DNA from: G963665815 sp942492065
Lineage (GTDB): Bacteria; Cloacimonadota; Cloacimonadia; Cloacimonadales; JAIOQZ01
Length of the DNA stretch: 64,000 nt
Assembly: GCA_942492065.1 (NCBI GenBank)
Contig: CALODV010000008.1
Location: 558,001-622,000 of the forward strand
Reading direction: 5' to 3'
Positions 43,698 through 53,139 of this stretch are shown here, piece by piece; positions within the stretch are counted from its first letter, which is position 1; each line of letters begins with the position of its first letter. A program made the translations under genes and the position numbers. The notes beneath the pieces were generated by a model, which did no database searches, had not been told where the DNA came from, and was given only the letters and a program-made list of their open reading frames with translations.

Positions 43698-44510
43698 GTG
43701 CGGATAACAAAACTTTTACTCATAGTAATATTCGCAGTATTGGTTTTTCCATTATTGAGTCAGGTTCCAGACAGTCTTGTATTTGTTAAAGGTGGAAATT
43801 TCATGATGGGAAGCAAAGATGGTGGGGCAGACGAAGATCCTCCACATAAAGTAAGTGTCAGCAGCTTCTATATATCAAAGTATGAGGTTACTCAGAGAGA
43901 ATGGGAAGAACTCATGTCTCAGAATAGATCATATAATAAGGGACCGGATAACCCTGTTGAGAAAGTAAGCTGGTATGAAGCTGTGAATTTTTGTAACAGA
44001 TTGAGTTTGAAGCACGGTCTTCAACCATGTTATGTTATTCAAGGTATCGACGTTAAATGTGATTTTACTAAAAATGGTTACAGATTACCAACTGAAGCAG
44101 AATGGGAATATGCTGCTCGTGGTGGACATTTAATGAAAGATACTCCTTACTCAGGTGACAGTAAGGTTGAAAAAGTAGCATGGTATGCATCCAATGCAAA
44201 TAAATTAACCAATACACCAGGTCAAAAAATACCTAACGAGCTTGGACTTTATGACATGAGCGGAAACGTTTGGGAATGGTGCTGGGACTGGTATCATGAT
44301 AACTATTATAACAAATCTGAAACTAGAAACCCTAAGGGCGTTGACAATGGGGCATATGCACCATCCGGAAGCTCTTATAAAGTAAGAAGAGGCGGAAGCT
44401 GGAACTATGGATCTGATGGTTGCAGAATTTCATTCAGATACATGGGTGTTCCTTCTTTCAGAAGCTATGATATTGGTTTCAGAGTAGTAAGATCAGCTAT
44501 AGAAGACTAA
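43698..44510 (+). CDS. FGE-sulfatase-fold exported protein
   Basis: The protein has 270 residues and a GTG start preceded by GAAGGAGAT. A signal peptide (about 1-21) comes before a formylglycine-generating-enzyme-like domain: FVKGGNFMMGS, YEVTQREWEE, NPVEKVSWYEAVNFCNRLS, GYRLPTEAEWEYAARGG, MSGNVWEWCWDWY and VRRGGSWNYGSDGCR. The first of the two catalytic Cys that define true FGE is absent from the GGSW block, so it is probably not a sulfatase activator. Exported FGE-fold proteins often act as binding or structural modules. It lies 12 bases after the phosphohexomutase. Confidence 0.9.
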   Translation: MRITKLLLIVIFAVLVFPLLSQVPDSLVFVKGGNFMMGSKDGGADEDPPHKVSVSSFYISKYEVTQREWEELMSQNRSYNKGPDNPVEKVSWYEAVNFCNRLSLKHGLQPCYVIQGIDVKCDFTKNGYRLPTEAEWEYAARGGHLMKDTPYSGDSKVEKVAWYASNANKLTNTPGQKIPNELGLYDMSGNVWEWCWDWYHDNYYNKSETRNPKGVDNGAYAPSGSSYKVRRGGSWNYGSDGCRISFRYMGVPSFRSYDIGFRVVRSAIED

Positions 44511-44562
44511 AAATATTCTGAATAATAGTTGCATGATCAAGTTGTTTTTATAAATTTTCTTT

Positions 44563-44593
44563 GAGGGAGAGAATATACTCTCCCTCTTTTTTT
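44563..44593 (+). terminator. Intrinsic terminator
   Basis: GAGGGAGAG (44563-44571) pairs with CTCTCCCTC (44578-44586), followed by seven T. It ends the phosphohexomutase/FGE-fold transcript 29 bases before the next start. Confidence 0.88.
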
Positions 44594-44621
44594 ATTTTGG
44601 GATACACAGAAGGAAGTTGAA

Positions 44622-47507
44622 GTGAAAAATTCAGATCATAAAAATTATAAACTCGTTGAGAAAAGATACATTACCGAGATTAAGTCAGACGTTTATCATT
44701 TTGTTCATGATCAAACAAATGCTTCTATAGTATACATCTCTAATGACGATATTGATAAATTCATGAGTATAAGCTTCAATACACCCGCAGAAGATGACAG
44801 TGGTAAACCTCATATTCTGGAGCACCTTGTCCTAAAAAAATCCAAAAAGTACAGAACCGAAAACCTGATTGTCAAAGTTAGTGAAGAGTCACTTGTAAAC
44901 TATGCTCAAGCTTTTACTCTTCCTGATAGAACTGTTTTCCCATTTTCATCTTCTAATGATAAAGAATTTATAAATGTTATGGATTTTTATCTGGACTGTA
45001 TCTTTAATCCTGCTTTCTATAATGAACCTGAGCTTTTTAAAAAAGAAGTCTGGCGATATATTTATAACGAGAAAGAGGATGCGCTGGAAGTTAACGGAGT
45101 TGTTCTAAGCGAAATGCTTGGATATCTTACAAACCCTGAGCAATACCTTTATATACAGGCAGCGAATTCATTGTTCAGAGATACAAACATGAAGTATAAT
45201 TATGCCGGTTATCCTACTGAGATAATAAAGCTGACCAATCAGGATATTATCAATTACCACGCAAAATATTACCATCCTTCTAATTGTTGTATTGTAATTT
45301 ACGGTAATGGTGATATTTCTACTCACCTGAGCTTTATTGATGAAAATTATCTCAGTAAATTCAGCTTTCGTGAGGTAGAGAAGAAAGTTCTCCAGGAACA
45401 CGTATTCAATGAGCCATGTATTAAGCAACACAAGTATAATATTGATGAATATGATGATAAGGAGTTCAGAAGTTTTTACGCTATCGATTTTCTTTTGAAA
45501 AATGACAATCCCATCGATGTTGCAGGTATGCGGGTACTTAAAACAATATTATGTGACCTTCCAGGGTCACCCGTGCAGAAGGCTTTTAAAGAAGAATACC
45601 CTGAATGTAACATCTCAGCTGAATTGGATTATTATTCTGCTCAACCTTTTTTTAGCTTTTCCGTCTCCGGTATGAATGAAAATCTTCATATGGAAGTGTA
45701 TAATTTACTCGTAAATGTACTGAGAAAGTCTATGGCTGAAGGTTTTGAAGCAAACATTATTGACTCAGCTATTCATGCTTATGAGTTTGAACTTCGTGAA
45801 AATCAGCATAGTTACTTCCCCAAAGGTTCAGTATATACAATGAACATCACTAACAGAATATTTATCAATAAATCACCATTTGATGTTTTCGAGTATGAGA
45901 ATGTTATTTCTTATTTAAAGGCTAATAAGTTTTCTGGACTGTTTCAGGACCTTATAAAAAAGCATTTTCTTTCTATACCGCATAGCTGTATTGTTTCTGC
46001 AGAACCGGAATTTGGTGTGAATGTAAAATTGATCACTGAAATGAAAGTTTATCTTGAGCAGATAAAAAATTCTTTCGATAGAGAAAAACTAATGCAGTTT
46101 TTGCCTGAAGCAAGCAAGTACTCAAACAGGCAGAATGATTCGTTATCAAAAATTTATGAAATTAAACTGAGTGATATTGAATATGAAAAGGAAGTCCTAT
46201 TCTCTAAGATATCGGATCAGGACATTAGAATCACCACATCAGAACACATCACAAATAAAATTGTTTACGTTGATTTCTCTTTTGACATAACAGATTTCAG
46301 TGACGAAGAAATGCAAAGAGCTGTAATCCTTACAGAACTGGTTGGTAAATCTCATTGTGATAATGAAAGCAGCGGTATGATCTATAGATTGAAGAATTCA
46401 ACAGGACATTTTGAATGTTTGGTTGAGCCTTTTGAAGATATTAATGATAATTCAGTAAGAATGTTTTTTAAGGTGAAAACCAAGTTTTTGTTTTCAGAGA
46501 TGAGTAAAGCTTTGAAAGTGATATCCCAACTTCTAAAAAATATCAGCATAGAGGATAATGAAGGCTGGGATAATTCTCTGAATACTACAGAGATGCAAAT
46601 GAACAGGGTATTTCTGTCACACACTCATTCTGCATCATTAATAAGAGCTGGGGCTTATATTAATAAGTATTTCAATATGAGGGATATGGTAGCAAATGTT
46701 GCCCTATACCGAAGGTGTGAACAGTTTTCCAAAGAACGGGAAAAATCAATTGTGCTTGAAAGAGCTAATGAAGTACTGAGAAAAATTCTTTGCAGGAACA
46801 GGCTTTCTGTAGTTGTAACAACTGATCTTGGTACGGCAAAAACTATAACAGATCATATTCTCTCTGCTTTTTTAGACTTTCCAAACACAGTCCTTTGGGG
46901 ATCTGGGAAACAGGATTGCTGTATTATGCATAATGAGGCTTTTATAATTCCTTCGCATGTGCAGAACTTTACTTATTGTGTCCCTCTTAAACTGAAGGAT
47001 GTAGAATCTCCAGGATCCATCATGTTGTTTAACAAGATAGTCAGGAACCTGATGTTGGATTATAACAGAAGTGAAGGTGGTGGATATGGAGTGTTCTCCT
47101 CAATAAACATGTCCGGTGACTTGTTAATAACTTCTTATAGAGATCCTGATTATTTGAAGACAATACATTATATTCAAACAATTTTGAAAGTGTTTGAGTC
47201 GAAGAATTTTGATAACAAGCATTTGCTATCTCAGAAACTGAACATTCTTGGTAAAATGAATCAGCCATTAAGTCCAGATCATTTCCATAACAGAAATGTA
47301 AGAAGAGTTCATTCCGGGTATAACCATGAGTATATCACAGACTTATCAGACAGTATCAAAAAAGTTGAAATAGATACTATCGGAAGAATCATGAATAAGT
47401 TTGACAGAGTATTGGGAAATGCGAAGTACTGTGTATTTGGTGATGAAAAGGCATTCGCGGGTAAAGCATCTATGTTTCAGTCAGTTGAAAGGCTGATTAG
47501 AAGATAG
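44622..47507 (+). CDS. M16 metalloprotease, presequence-protease (PreP) type
   Basis: The protein has 961 residues, typical of PreP. The inverted zinc motif HILEH (His64, Glu67, His68) and the distal Glu164 in VVLSEMLG are present. The order of LPDRTVFPFSS, FINVMDFYLDCIFNP and the C-terminal M16C-like halves matches the family, which degrades unstructured peptides inside a closing chamber. No signal peptide is seen, so it is cytoplasmic. The start is GTG with AAGGAAG upstream. It probably clears peptides, perhaps from the envelope proteases. Confidence 0.93.
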   Translation: MKNSDHKNYKLVEKRYITEIKSDVYHFVHDQTNASIVYISNDDIDKFMSISFNTPAEDDSGKPHILEHLVLKKSKKYRTENLIVKVSEESLVNYAQAFTLPDRTVFPFSSSNDKEFINVMDFYLDCIFNPAFYNEPELFKKEVWRYIYNEKEDALEVNGVVLSEMLGYLTNPEQYLYIQAANSLFRDTNMKYNYAGYPTEIIKLTNQDIINYHAKYYHPSNCCIVIYGNGDISTHLSFIDENYLSKFSFREVEKKVLQEHVFNEPCIKQHKYNIDEYDDKEFRSFYAIDFLLKNDNPIDVAGMRVLKTILCDLPGSPVQKAFKEEYPECNISAELDYYSAQPFFSFSVSGMNENLHMEVYNLLVNVLRKSMAEGFEANIIDSAIHAYEFELRENQHSYFPKGSVYTMNITNRIFINKSPFDVFEYENVISYLKANKFSGLFQDLIKKHFLSIPHSCIVSAEPEFGVNVKLITEMKVYLEQIKNSFDREKLMQFLPEASKYSNRQNDSLSKIYEIKLSDIEYEKEVLFSKISDQDIRITTSEHITNKIVYVDFSFDITDFSDEEMQRAVILTELVGKSHCDNESSGMIYRLKNSTGHFECLVEPFEDINDNSVRMFFKVKTKFLFSEMSKALKVISQLLKNISIEDNEGWDNSLNTTEMQMNRVFLSHTHSASLIRAGAYINKYFNMRDMVANVALYRRCEQFSKEREKSIVLERANEVLRKILCRNRLSVVVTTDLGTAKTITDHILSAFLDFPNTVLWGSGKQDCCIMHNEAFIIPSHVQNFTYCVPLKLKDVESPGSIMLFNKIVRNLMLDYNRSEGGGYGVFSSINMSGDLLITSYRDPDYLKTIHYIQTILKVFESKNFDNKHLLSQKLNILGKMNQPLSPDHFHNRNVRRVHSGYNHEYITDLSDSIKKVEIDTIGRIMNKFDRVLGNAKYCVFGDEKAFAGKASMFQSVERLIRR

Positions 47508-47671
47508 TTTTTATAGGCATTTAAGTGTAGATACTGGAAAATATTAACACTGTATTAACAAGCAATCCGTTTTTTTTTAGTTTTACCGGATAAAAAGCTT
47601 GACTTTATTCTGTAATTAGTCGAATATTAATTACAAATATCTTTAAACGGCAATAATGAGAATCAACCAAT

Positions 47672-49009
47672 ATGAATAACATTGATAATCCACTTAGTGT
47701 ATTGATTATTGACGATGAACCTGTTGTAAGACATATGATCGTCAGTATTCTGAACAGATATGAGTATCAGGTTCAGGAAGCTTCCAATGGAAGAGACGGC
47801 ATTAGCTATATCCAGAACAATGATGTTGATATTGTAATTGTTGATTTGATGATGCCCGATATATCAGGATATGAAGTAATCAGTTTTGCCACAAACTATG
47901 ATCCTGATCTTCCAATTATTGCTGTATCCGGTTTGGAGGATGTTTCAAAGATTATGCAGGCAATCAGAACCGGAGCATGGGATTTCTTACTTAAGCCTAT
48001 TTCTTCTATGGGTATTCTTAATCTTTGTCTCAAACGAAATTATGAACGTTCTCTTCTGCGAAGGGAAAACAGAGAATATAAAGAGAATCTTGAGATAGAA
48101 ATTAAAAATCGTACAATTGAGCTTGAGAAAAGAACAATTGAACTTGAAAATGAAATCGTGAATCGCAAGGCTGCAGAAGAAAAGCTGAAAGAACTTAATC
48201 TTAATCTGGAAGAGCTTGTCAACAAACGGACACAGGAACTTAAATCAACTAATGAAGAACTTAAAGAGACCCTTGAGAAACTGAGACAGGATGAGAAGTC
48301 TGGAAGATCTATTCAGTTCAAGCTGCTGCCTCCTGAAAAGAAAGTCATTAATGGTTATGAGTTCAGCAGATATCTTATTTCCTCTACTATCCTGAGTGGA
48401 GATTTTCTAGATTATTTTGAAATTGATGATGATAATATTGGGTTTTACATGGCTGACGTTTCAGGACACGGAGTTTCATCAGCATTTGTTACTGTACTGT
48501 TGAAGTCATTTGTGAATCAGATGCTTGCCAACTACAAGACCGACAAAGACAATACTATCTTAAATCCGGGAGAACTTCTCAGTAAGCTGAATATCGAGGT
48601 CATCAATCAGGATCTCGATAAATTTCTTACTATGTGTTATTCTGTAATAAATAAGAAGACTAATACAATGGTTTCAGCAAATGGTGGTCAATTCCCATTT
48701 CCAATACTGATTAGTAAAGATAAGAAAGAGTACGTCCGTAAAAAAGGCTATCCTGTAGGTGTCTTCGATCATTTCACATACGATGAGTATCAAATAGTAC
48801 TCCCAGAAGAATTTACATTTATCCATGTGTCGGATGGTATATTTGAAGTTATGCCTTTTGAAAATCCTGACGAGATGCACAGATATCTTCTGGAAAAACT
48901 CTCAGACCCTGATATTGAATTGCCCGACTTGATCAAAAAACTTGAACTCAGTGAATTTAACAATCCCGATGATATAACTTTCCTCAGACTAAGGAAGAGA
49001 AAATTCTAG
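47672..49009 (+). CDS. Response regulator with PP2C/SpoIIE phosphatase domain (RsbU-like)
   Basis: The protein has 445 residues. The receiver (about 8-120) has Asp58 in IVIVDLMMP and Lys108 before Pro. A long coiled coil (about 130-220; repeated RTIELE heptads) leads to a PP2C-type phosphatase domain (about 225-445) with MADVSGHG and a C-terminal PDDITFL. Such proteins dephosphorylate anti-anti-sigma factors in partner-switching. The cognate STAS protein and anti-sigma kinase are not in the window. No clear ribosome-binding site is seen at the ATG. The region ahead shares a motif with the one before serC. Confidence 0.94.
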   Translation: MNNIDNPLSVLIIDDEPVVRHMIVSILNRYEYQVQEASNGRDGISYIQNNDVDIVIVDLMMPDISGYEVISFATNYDPDLPIIAVSGLEDVSKIMQAIRTGAWDFLLKPISSMGILNLCLKRNYERSLLRRENREYKENLEIEIKNRTIELEKRTIELENEIVNRKAAEEKLKELNLNLEELVNKRTQELKSTNEELKETLEKLRQDEKSGRSIQFKLLPPEKKVINGYEFSRYLISSTILSGDFLDYFEIDDDNIGFYMADVSGHGVSSAFVTVLLKSFVNQMLANYKTDKDNTILNPGELLSKLNIEVINQDLDKFLTMCYSVINKKTNTMVSANGGQFPFPILISKDKKEYVRKKGYPVGVFDHFTYDEYQIVLPEEFTFIHVSDGIFEVMPFENPDEMHRYLLEKLSDPDIELPDLIKKLELSEFNNPDDITFLRLRKRKF

Positions 49010-49115
49010 CACTTTTCCCAATACTGATCTACATATCAATACTCTTTTAAAAAAAAGCTTGCATTTTATTCCGATAATTGAAAATTCTTGGTCCAAATAA
49101 AAATTTGGAGGATCC

Positions 49116-50195
49116 ATGTCTGGAAGAATCGCGAATTTCAGTGCAGGACCGGCTGTATTACCGGAATCAGTAATTCTTGAAGCACAAGAAAACCTGTTTA
49201 ACTACAAAGGGAAAGGCTTATCAGTAATGGAAATGAGTCACCGTTCTCAAAATTTCCAGGAAATTATTGATGAAGCCATGAATTTGGCAAAAGAACTGAT
49301 GGGACTTAAAGACAATTATGATATTCTGTTTTTAGGTGGAGGAGCAAGTACTCAATTCTTAACTATTCCTCTTAATCTTTGTCCGGATGACAAAACTGCT
49401 AATTATGTTGATACAGGTACCTGGTCAACAAAAGCATTGAAAGAAGCTAAGAAAATCGGAAAGAAAATGCATGTAGCCGCTTCATCAGAAGATAAAGCAT
49501 TCACTTATATCCCAAGAGAATTAAACCTTACTGATGATGCAGCATACCTTCATATCACAACAAATAATACTATCAGGGGAACTGAATATACATTTATTCC
49601 TGAAGTTGATGTACCTCTTATTGGAGATATGTCTTCTAATTTCCTCAGTAAACCAATGGATTTCACAAAGTTCTCTCTTATTTATGCGGGAGCTCAAAAG
49701 AATATAGGTCCTTCAGGTGTTACTTTTGTAGCTATAAAAAAAGACATTCAAGACAGATTTAACACAGGTCTACCTACAATGCTTGATTATAATACACATA
49801 TCAGCAAAGGAACTATGTTTAATACTCCTCCAACATTCCCAATTTATATTGTTGGTCTTGTTCTTAAATGGATAAAAGCTAATGGTGGACTTGAAGGTAT
49901 TGAGAAAATCAATAAAGAAAAAGCCGGATACATTTACAATGTAATCGATTCAACAGATTTCTATAGCGGACCTGTTGTGCCTGCTGACAGATCACTCATG
50001 AATATTCCTTTCAGACTTATCAACGAGGACCTTGAAAAGAAATTCATCGCTGAAGCAGCAGAGGCCGGTATGATCGGACTCAAAGGTCATAGATCAGTTG
50101 GTGGCTGCAGAGCTTCTGTATATAACTCTTTACCTTTGCAAGCAGCTAAAAAGCTTGCAGACTTCATGATCGAATTCGAAAAGAAGAATGGTTAA
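49116..50195 (+). CDS. serC: Phosphoserine aminotransferase
   Basis: This cytoplasmic PLP enzyme makes 3-phosphoserine from 3-phosphohydroxypyruvate in serine synthesis and also serves pyridoxal synthesis. The 359 residues begin FSAGPAVLPE and carry SHRSQNFQEI, GGGASTQF, DMSSNFLSKP and the PLP-binding Lys195 in AGAQKNIGPSG. The C-terminal GHRSVGGCRASVYN binds the substrate phosphate. GGAGGA lies six bases before the ATG. A terminator follows at once. Confidence 0.96.
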   Translation: MSGRIANFSAGPAVLPESVILEAQENLFNYKGKGLSVMEMSHRSQNFQEIIDEAMNLAKELMGLKDNYDILFLGGGASTQFLTIPLNLCPDDKTANYVDTGTWSTKALKEAKKIGKKMHVAASSEDKAFTYIPRELNLTDDAAYLHITTNNTIRGTEYTFIPEVDVPLIGDMSSNFLSKPMDFTKFSLIYAGAQKNIGPSGVTFVAIKKDIQDRFNTGLPTMLDYNTHISKGTMFNTPPTFPIYIVGLVLKWIKANGGLEGIEKINKEKAGYIYNVIDSTDFYSGPVVPADRSLMNIPFRLINEDLEKKFIAEAAEAGMIGLKGHRSVGGCRASVYNSLPLQAAKKLADFMIEFEKKNG

Positions 50196-50210
50196 TAAAT
50201 TATAATTTAT

Positions 50211-50241
50211 ACGGCATTGCAATGCAATGCCGTCTTTTTTT
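50211..50241 (+). terminator. Intrinsic terminator after serC
   Basis: ACGGCATTGC (50211-50220) pairs perfectly with GCAATGCCGT (50224-50233) and is followed by CTTTTTTT. The tail ends three bases before the ATG at 50245 of the LPS operon. Confidence 0.85.
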
Positions 50242-50244
50242 GTT

Positions 50245-50991
50245 ATGGAAAAAATATCTGTTACAATTATTACAAAAAACGAAGAAAATAATATTGCAAG
50301 ATGCCTTAAATCTGTAAATTGGGCTGATGAAATCGTTATTGTAGATTCCGGTTCTGTGGATAATACTCTTGAAATTTGCAAAACTTTTAAGTGCAGTATT
50401 CATTCGATCAAATGGCTTGGATTCGGCAAGACAAAACAATTTGCAGTAGATCAAACCAGTCATGAATGGGTGTTCTCCATTGATGCGGATGAAGAAGTTA
50501 CACCCGAACTGAAGGCATCTATTCAGAAAGTTTTGAAAGATAATCCTTCTTTGTCCGGATTTCGTATACACAGGAGATCATTTTACGTTGATAAATGGAT
50601 TAAACATTCCGGATGGGATAAGGATGCACCTTTAAGACTCTTCAGAAAATCCAGGGGTGGTTTTAACAGCAAAGAAGTTCACGAAAGTATTGAAGTTAAG
50701 GGTAAGATCGATAAACTGAACGGCATAATGCTTCACTACACATATCCTACAGTCAGTTCACATGTTGAGAAACTGGACAGGTACTCTGAGCTGAATGTTA
50801 CAAAGCAGTATAGAGCCGGTAAATCCTATTCAGTAGGCAAAGCCGTATCCAGAGGACTTGCAAAATTTATTAAAATGTATTGTATTCAGAAAGGTTTTCT
50901 TGATGGACAGACAGGTTTTGTTTTAGCGTTGAACTCAGCTTTCGGTGTTTACCTTAAGTATATCAAACTCTGGGAAAAAGCAAAAAAATGA
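50245..50991 (+). CDS. Glycosyltransferase family 2, WaaE/KdtX-like
   Basis: It is probably an LPS inner-core glucosyltransferase acting at the inner membrane. The 248 residues give a GT-A fold: ISVTIITKNEENN, DEIVIVDSGSVDNT and the metal-binding SIDADEEV, then FRIHRRSFYVDKWIKHSGW and RLFRK, which are typical of the WaaE group. I chose the ATG at 50245 over 50227, whose first codons lie inside the serC terminator. No ribosome-binding site is visible at 50245. It overlaps the next gene by four bases. Confidence 0.92.
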   Translation: MEKISVTIITKNEENNIARCLKSVNWADEIVIVDSGSVDNTLEICKTFKCSIHSIKWLGFGKTKQFAVDQTSHEWVFSIDADEEVTPELKASIQKVLKDNPSLSGFRIHRRSFYVDKWIKHSGWDKDAPLRLFRKSRGGFNSKEVHESIEVKGKIDKLNGIMLHYTYPTVSSHVEKLDRYSELNVTKQYRAGKSYSVGKAVSRGLAKFIKMYCIQKGFLDGQTGFVLALNSAFGVYLKYIKLWEKAKK

Positions 50992-52001
50992 GAGTTCTTA
51001 TTACTCAAACGGCATTTCTGGGAGACGTTGTTATTCTCACCGCCTTAATCAGAGAATGTTATAGCACTTTCGAAAAGCCGATTATTGATGTTCTGGTTTG
51101 CCCACCAGCTGATCAATTATTAAAAAATAATCCATATGTTGAAAATATTATAGTATTTGATAAAAAAAAACAGAAACTAAAGAACTTCTTCAGAGTTCTA
51201 AAGACTATCAGAAAAAAGAATTATGACTTGTCTTTGAATGCTCACAGCTCATTCACTACTGTTCTGTTCAGCGCAATGGCAGGTATAACTGAGCGAGCCG
51301 GTTTTGACCGACGACTCTCTCGTTTTCTTCTCACAAAGAGAATTCCTTTTGTAGAAGGTAAACAAAGAGTATTTAAGAATCTTGATCTACTCAAGCCGTT
51401 CGGTAATAAAGAAATGTCTTATCAGACAGAGCTATATCCAACTCAAGCTGATGATGAAACAGCAAAAGAACTGATGAGTAAACTTGATAAAAGTAAACAA
51501 TGTGTTGTCTTGTTCCCGGGATCAGTCTGGAACACCAAGCGCTGGCTTAAGGATTATTATGTTGAACTGGTAAAGCTGATTGCGGTGGAAGATATTAATA
51601 TTTTGTTTTCAGGTAGTAATGGGGAATATGCGTTATGTGAGGAGATTATCGACCTGGCTGGGATTGATTGCCTTAATCTGGCAGGAAAGTGTTCTCTGCT
51701 GGAAACTGCTGCTGTTATTGCCGAAACAGATGCCGTAGTCTGTAATGACAGCGGTGCACTACATATTGCAAACGCAATGCAGACTGATGCCGTAGTGTTC
51801 TTTGGACCAACTGTAAAAAAATTGGGCTACTTTCCACTTGGCAAAAAAGACATTGTTCTTGAAGCTGACCTTGACTGCAGACCTTGTGGACTTCATGGCA
51901 GCAAAGAATGCCCATTGGGTCATCATAACTGTATGAAGAGTATTAAGCCGCATACAGCTTTTGAAAGCGTAATGAAATTATTGAATAAAGAACAGGAATA
52001 A
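50988..52001 (+). CDS. waaF: Lipopolysaccharide heptosyltransferase-like (GT9)
   Basis: The protein has 337 residues and adds heptose to LPS core at the cytoplasmic face. GT9 hallmarks are RVLITQTAFLGDVVILTAL, the middle FPGSVWNTKRW, and AVVCNDSGALHIANAM followed by FFGPT near the C-terminus. The C-terminal CRPCGLHG...CPLGHHNCM is common in WaaF-type members. The start overlaps the upstream stop (ATGA). WaaF rather than WaaC or WaaQ is a best guess. Confidence 0.88.
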   Translation: MRVLITQTAFLGDVVILTALIRECYSTFEKPIIDVLVCPPADQLLKNNPYVENIIVFDKKKQKLKNFFRVLKTIRKKNYDLSLNAHSSFTTVLFSAMAGITERAGFDRRLSRFLLTKRIPFVEGKQRVFKNLDLLKPFGNKEMSYQTELYPTQADDETAKELMSKLDKSKQCVVLFPGSVWNTKRWLKDYYVELVKLIAVEDINILFSGSNGEYALCEEIIDLAGIDCLNLAGKCSLLETAAVIAETDAVVCNDSGALHIANAMQTDAVVFFGPTVKKLGYFPLGKKDIVLEADLDCRPCGLHGSKECPLGHHNCMKSIKPHTAFESVMKLLNKEQE

Positions 52002-52006
52002 TAGTA

Positions 52007-53095
52007 ATGAGATTACTTGATAAGTACATTATCAGAGAATATTTACGTACGTTGATGATAATTCTGATGTCATTCTCCGTAATTTTTATAATTGTTGATA
52101 TTTTCGATCAACTTCCAAGACTATTGAGAAACGGTGCCGAATTCCATCAGGCTATTATCTTTTTTATGCTGAGAATTCCTTATTTGTTTATTATGACTTC
52201 TGCTTTAGGTGTCCTGCTTTCAGGTCTGTTCCTGATGAATACGCTATCCAGATACAACGAATCTATTGCTATTCGGGCTGCAGGAATCAGTATTACCAGA
52301 ATGGTAATGCCGTTGTTCGTGTTTGCATTTCTTTACAGTATTCTCATTATGTTTGTCGGTGAGTTTATATTACCTAAAACAGAAAGTTATAGAGATTACA
52401 TATATAATGTTGAGATTAAAGGGCGGGAAAGACAGGACATGAAAGTCCGCTCAAACATTCATTATCCAGGTAAAGATAATCACCTGTTTGCAATCAATTA
52501 TTTTGATGGATATAAGAATGAGATAAGGAATCTGGATATTTCTCAATTCGACTATGATAAAGGAAAAGTTATTAAGCAAATAGTGTGCGAAAGAGCTCTC
52601 TGGAAAGATAATGTCTGGCTTGGACAGAAGTGCTATGTAAGAGAGAAGTCTGTCGATGGTCAGGTAAGTAACCGTTACTATGATGAGCTGAAACTGCCTG
52701 AACTTGATGTGACACCGGAAGGTTTCATCAAAAAGATTAAAGACCCCAACTCGATGAACTTTTTTGAACTGTTTGCATATATAAAGAGACTTAAACATAT
52801 TGGTGAAATCCATAATAAAGAACTTGTTGATCTGCATTTTAAGGTTGCTTTCCCATTTGCTAACTTCATTATAATTTTGTTCTGTGTACCGTTGGCTTCG
52901 GCTTCAACCAGATCTAAAGGTCGTGGAATAGTGTTCCTCATCGGACTTCTCATCTGCTTCCTGTATTTATCAGCCTTGAGAATCAGTCAGAGTCTTGGAC
53001 ATAATGCGATTCTGGAACCTTGGCTGGCTGCATGGCTTCCGAATATTGTATTTCTTACTGCAGGTATTGGATTTGTTGTGAAATCTGAAATATAG
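52007..53095 (+). CDS. LptF/LptG-family LPS export permease
   Basis: The protein has 362 residues, with three N-terminal transmembrane helices (about 12-35, 48-75, 100-122), a periplasmic beta-jellyroll-like domain (about 125-260) and three C-terminal helices (about 280-360). RLLDKYIIREYL at the N-terminus and the VAFPFANFIIILFCVPLA helix are YjgP/YjgQ hallmarks. It would act with LptB to extract LPS from the inner membrane. It lies five bases after the heptosyltransferase, which fits one LPS operon. The partner permease and lptB are not in the window. Confidence 0.94.
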   Translation: MRLLDKYIIREYLRTLMIILMSFSVIFIIVDIFDQLPRLLRNGAEFHQAIIFFMLRIPYLFIMTSALGVLLSGLFLMNTLSRYNESIAIRAAGISITRMVMPLFVFAFLYSILIMFVGEFILPKTESYRDYIYNVEIKGRERQDMKVRSNIHYPGKDNHLFAINYFDGYKNEIRNLDISQFDYDKGKVIKQIVCERALWKDNVWLGQKCYVREKSVDGQVSNRYYDELKLPELDVTPEGFIKKIKDPNSMNFFELFAYIKRLKHIGEIHNKELVDLHFKVAFPFANFIIILFCVPLASASTRSKGRGIVFLIGLLICFLYLSALRISQSLGHNAILEPWLAAWLPNIVFLTAGIGFVVKSEI

Positions 53096-53139
53096 GCAAA
53101 TTTTTATATCAGTATAGACTTTGAGATCAGCAGTATAAC

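Noticed and set aside
50227..50244. Earlier ATG start for the WaaE-like glycosyltransferase
   Set aside because: The extra codons lie within the serC terminator stem and T-run and add no family sequence.
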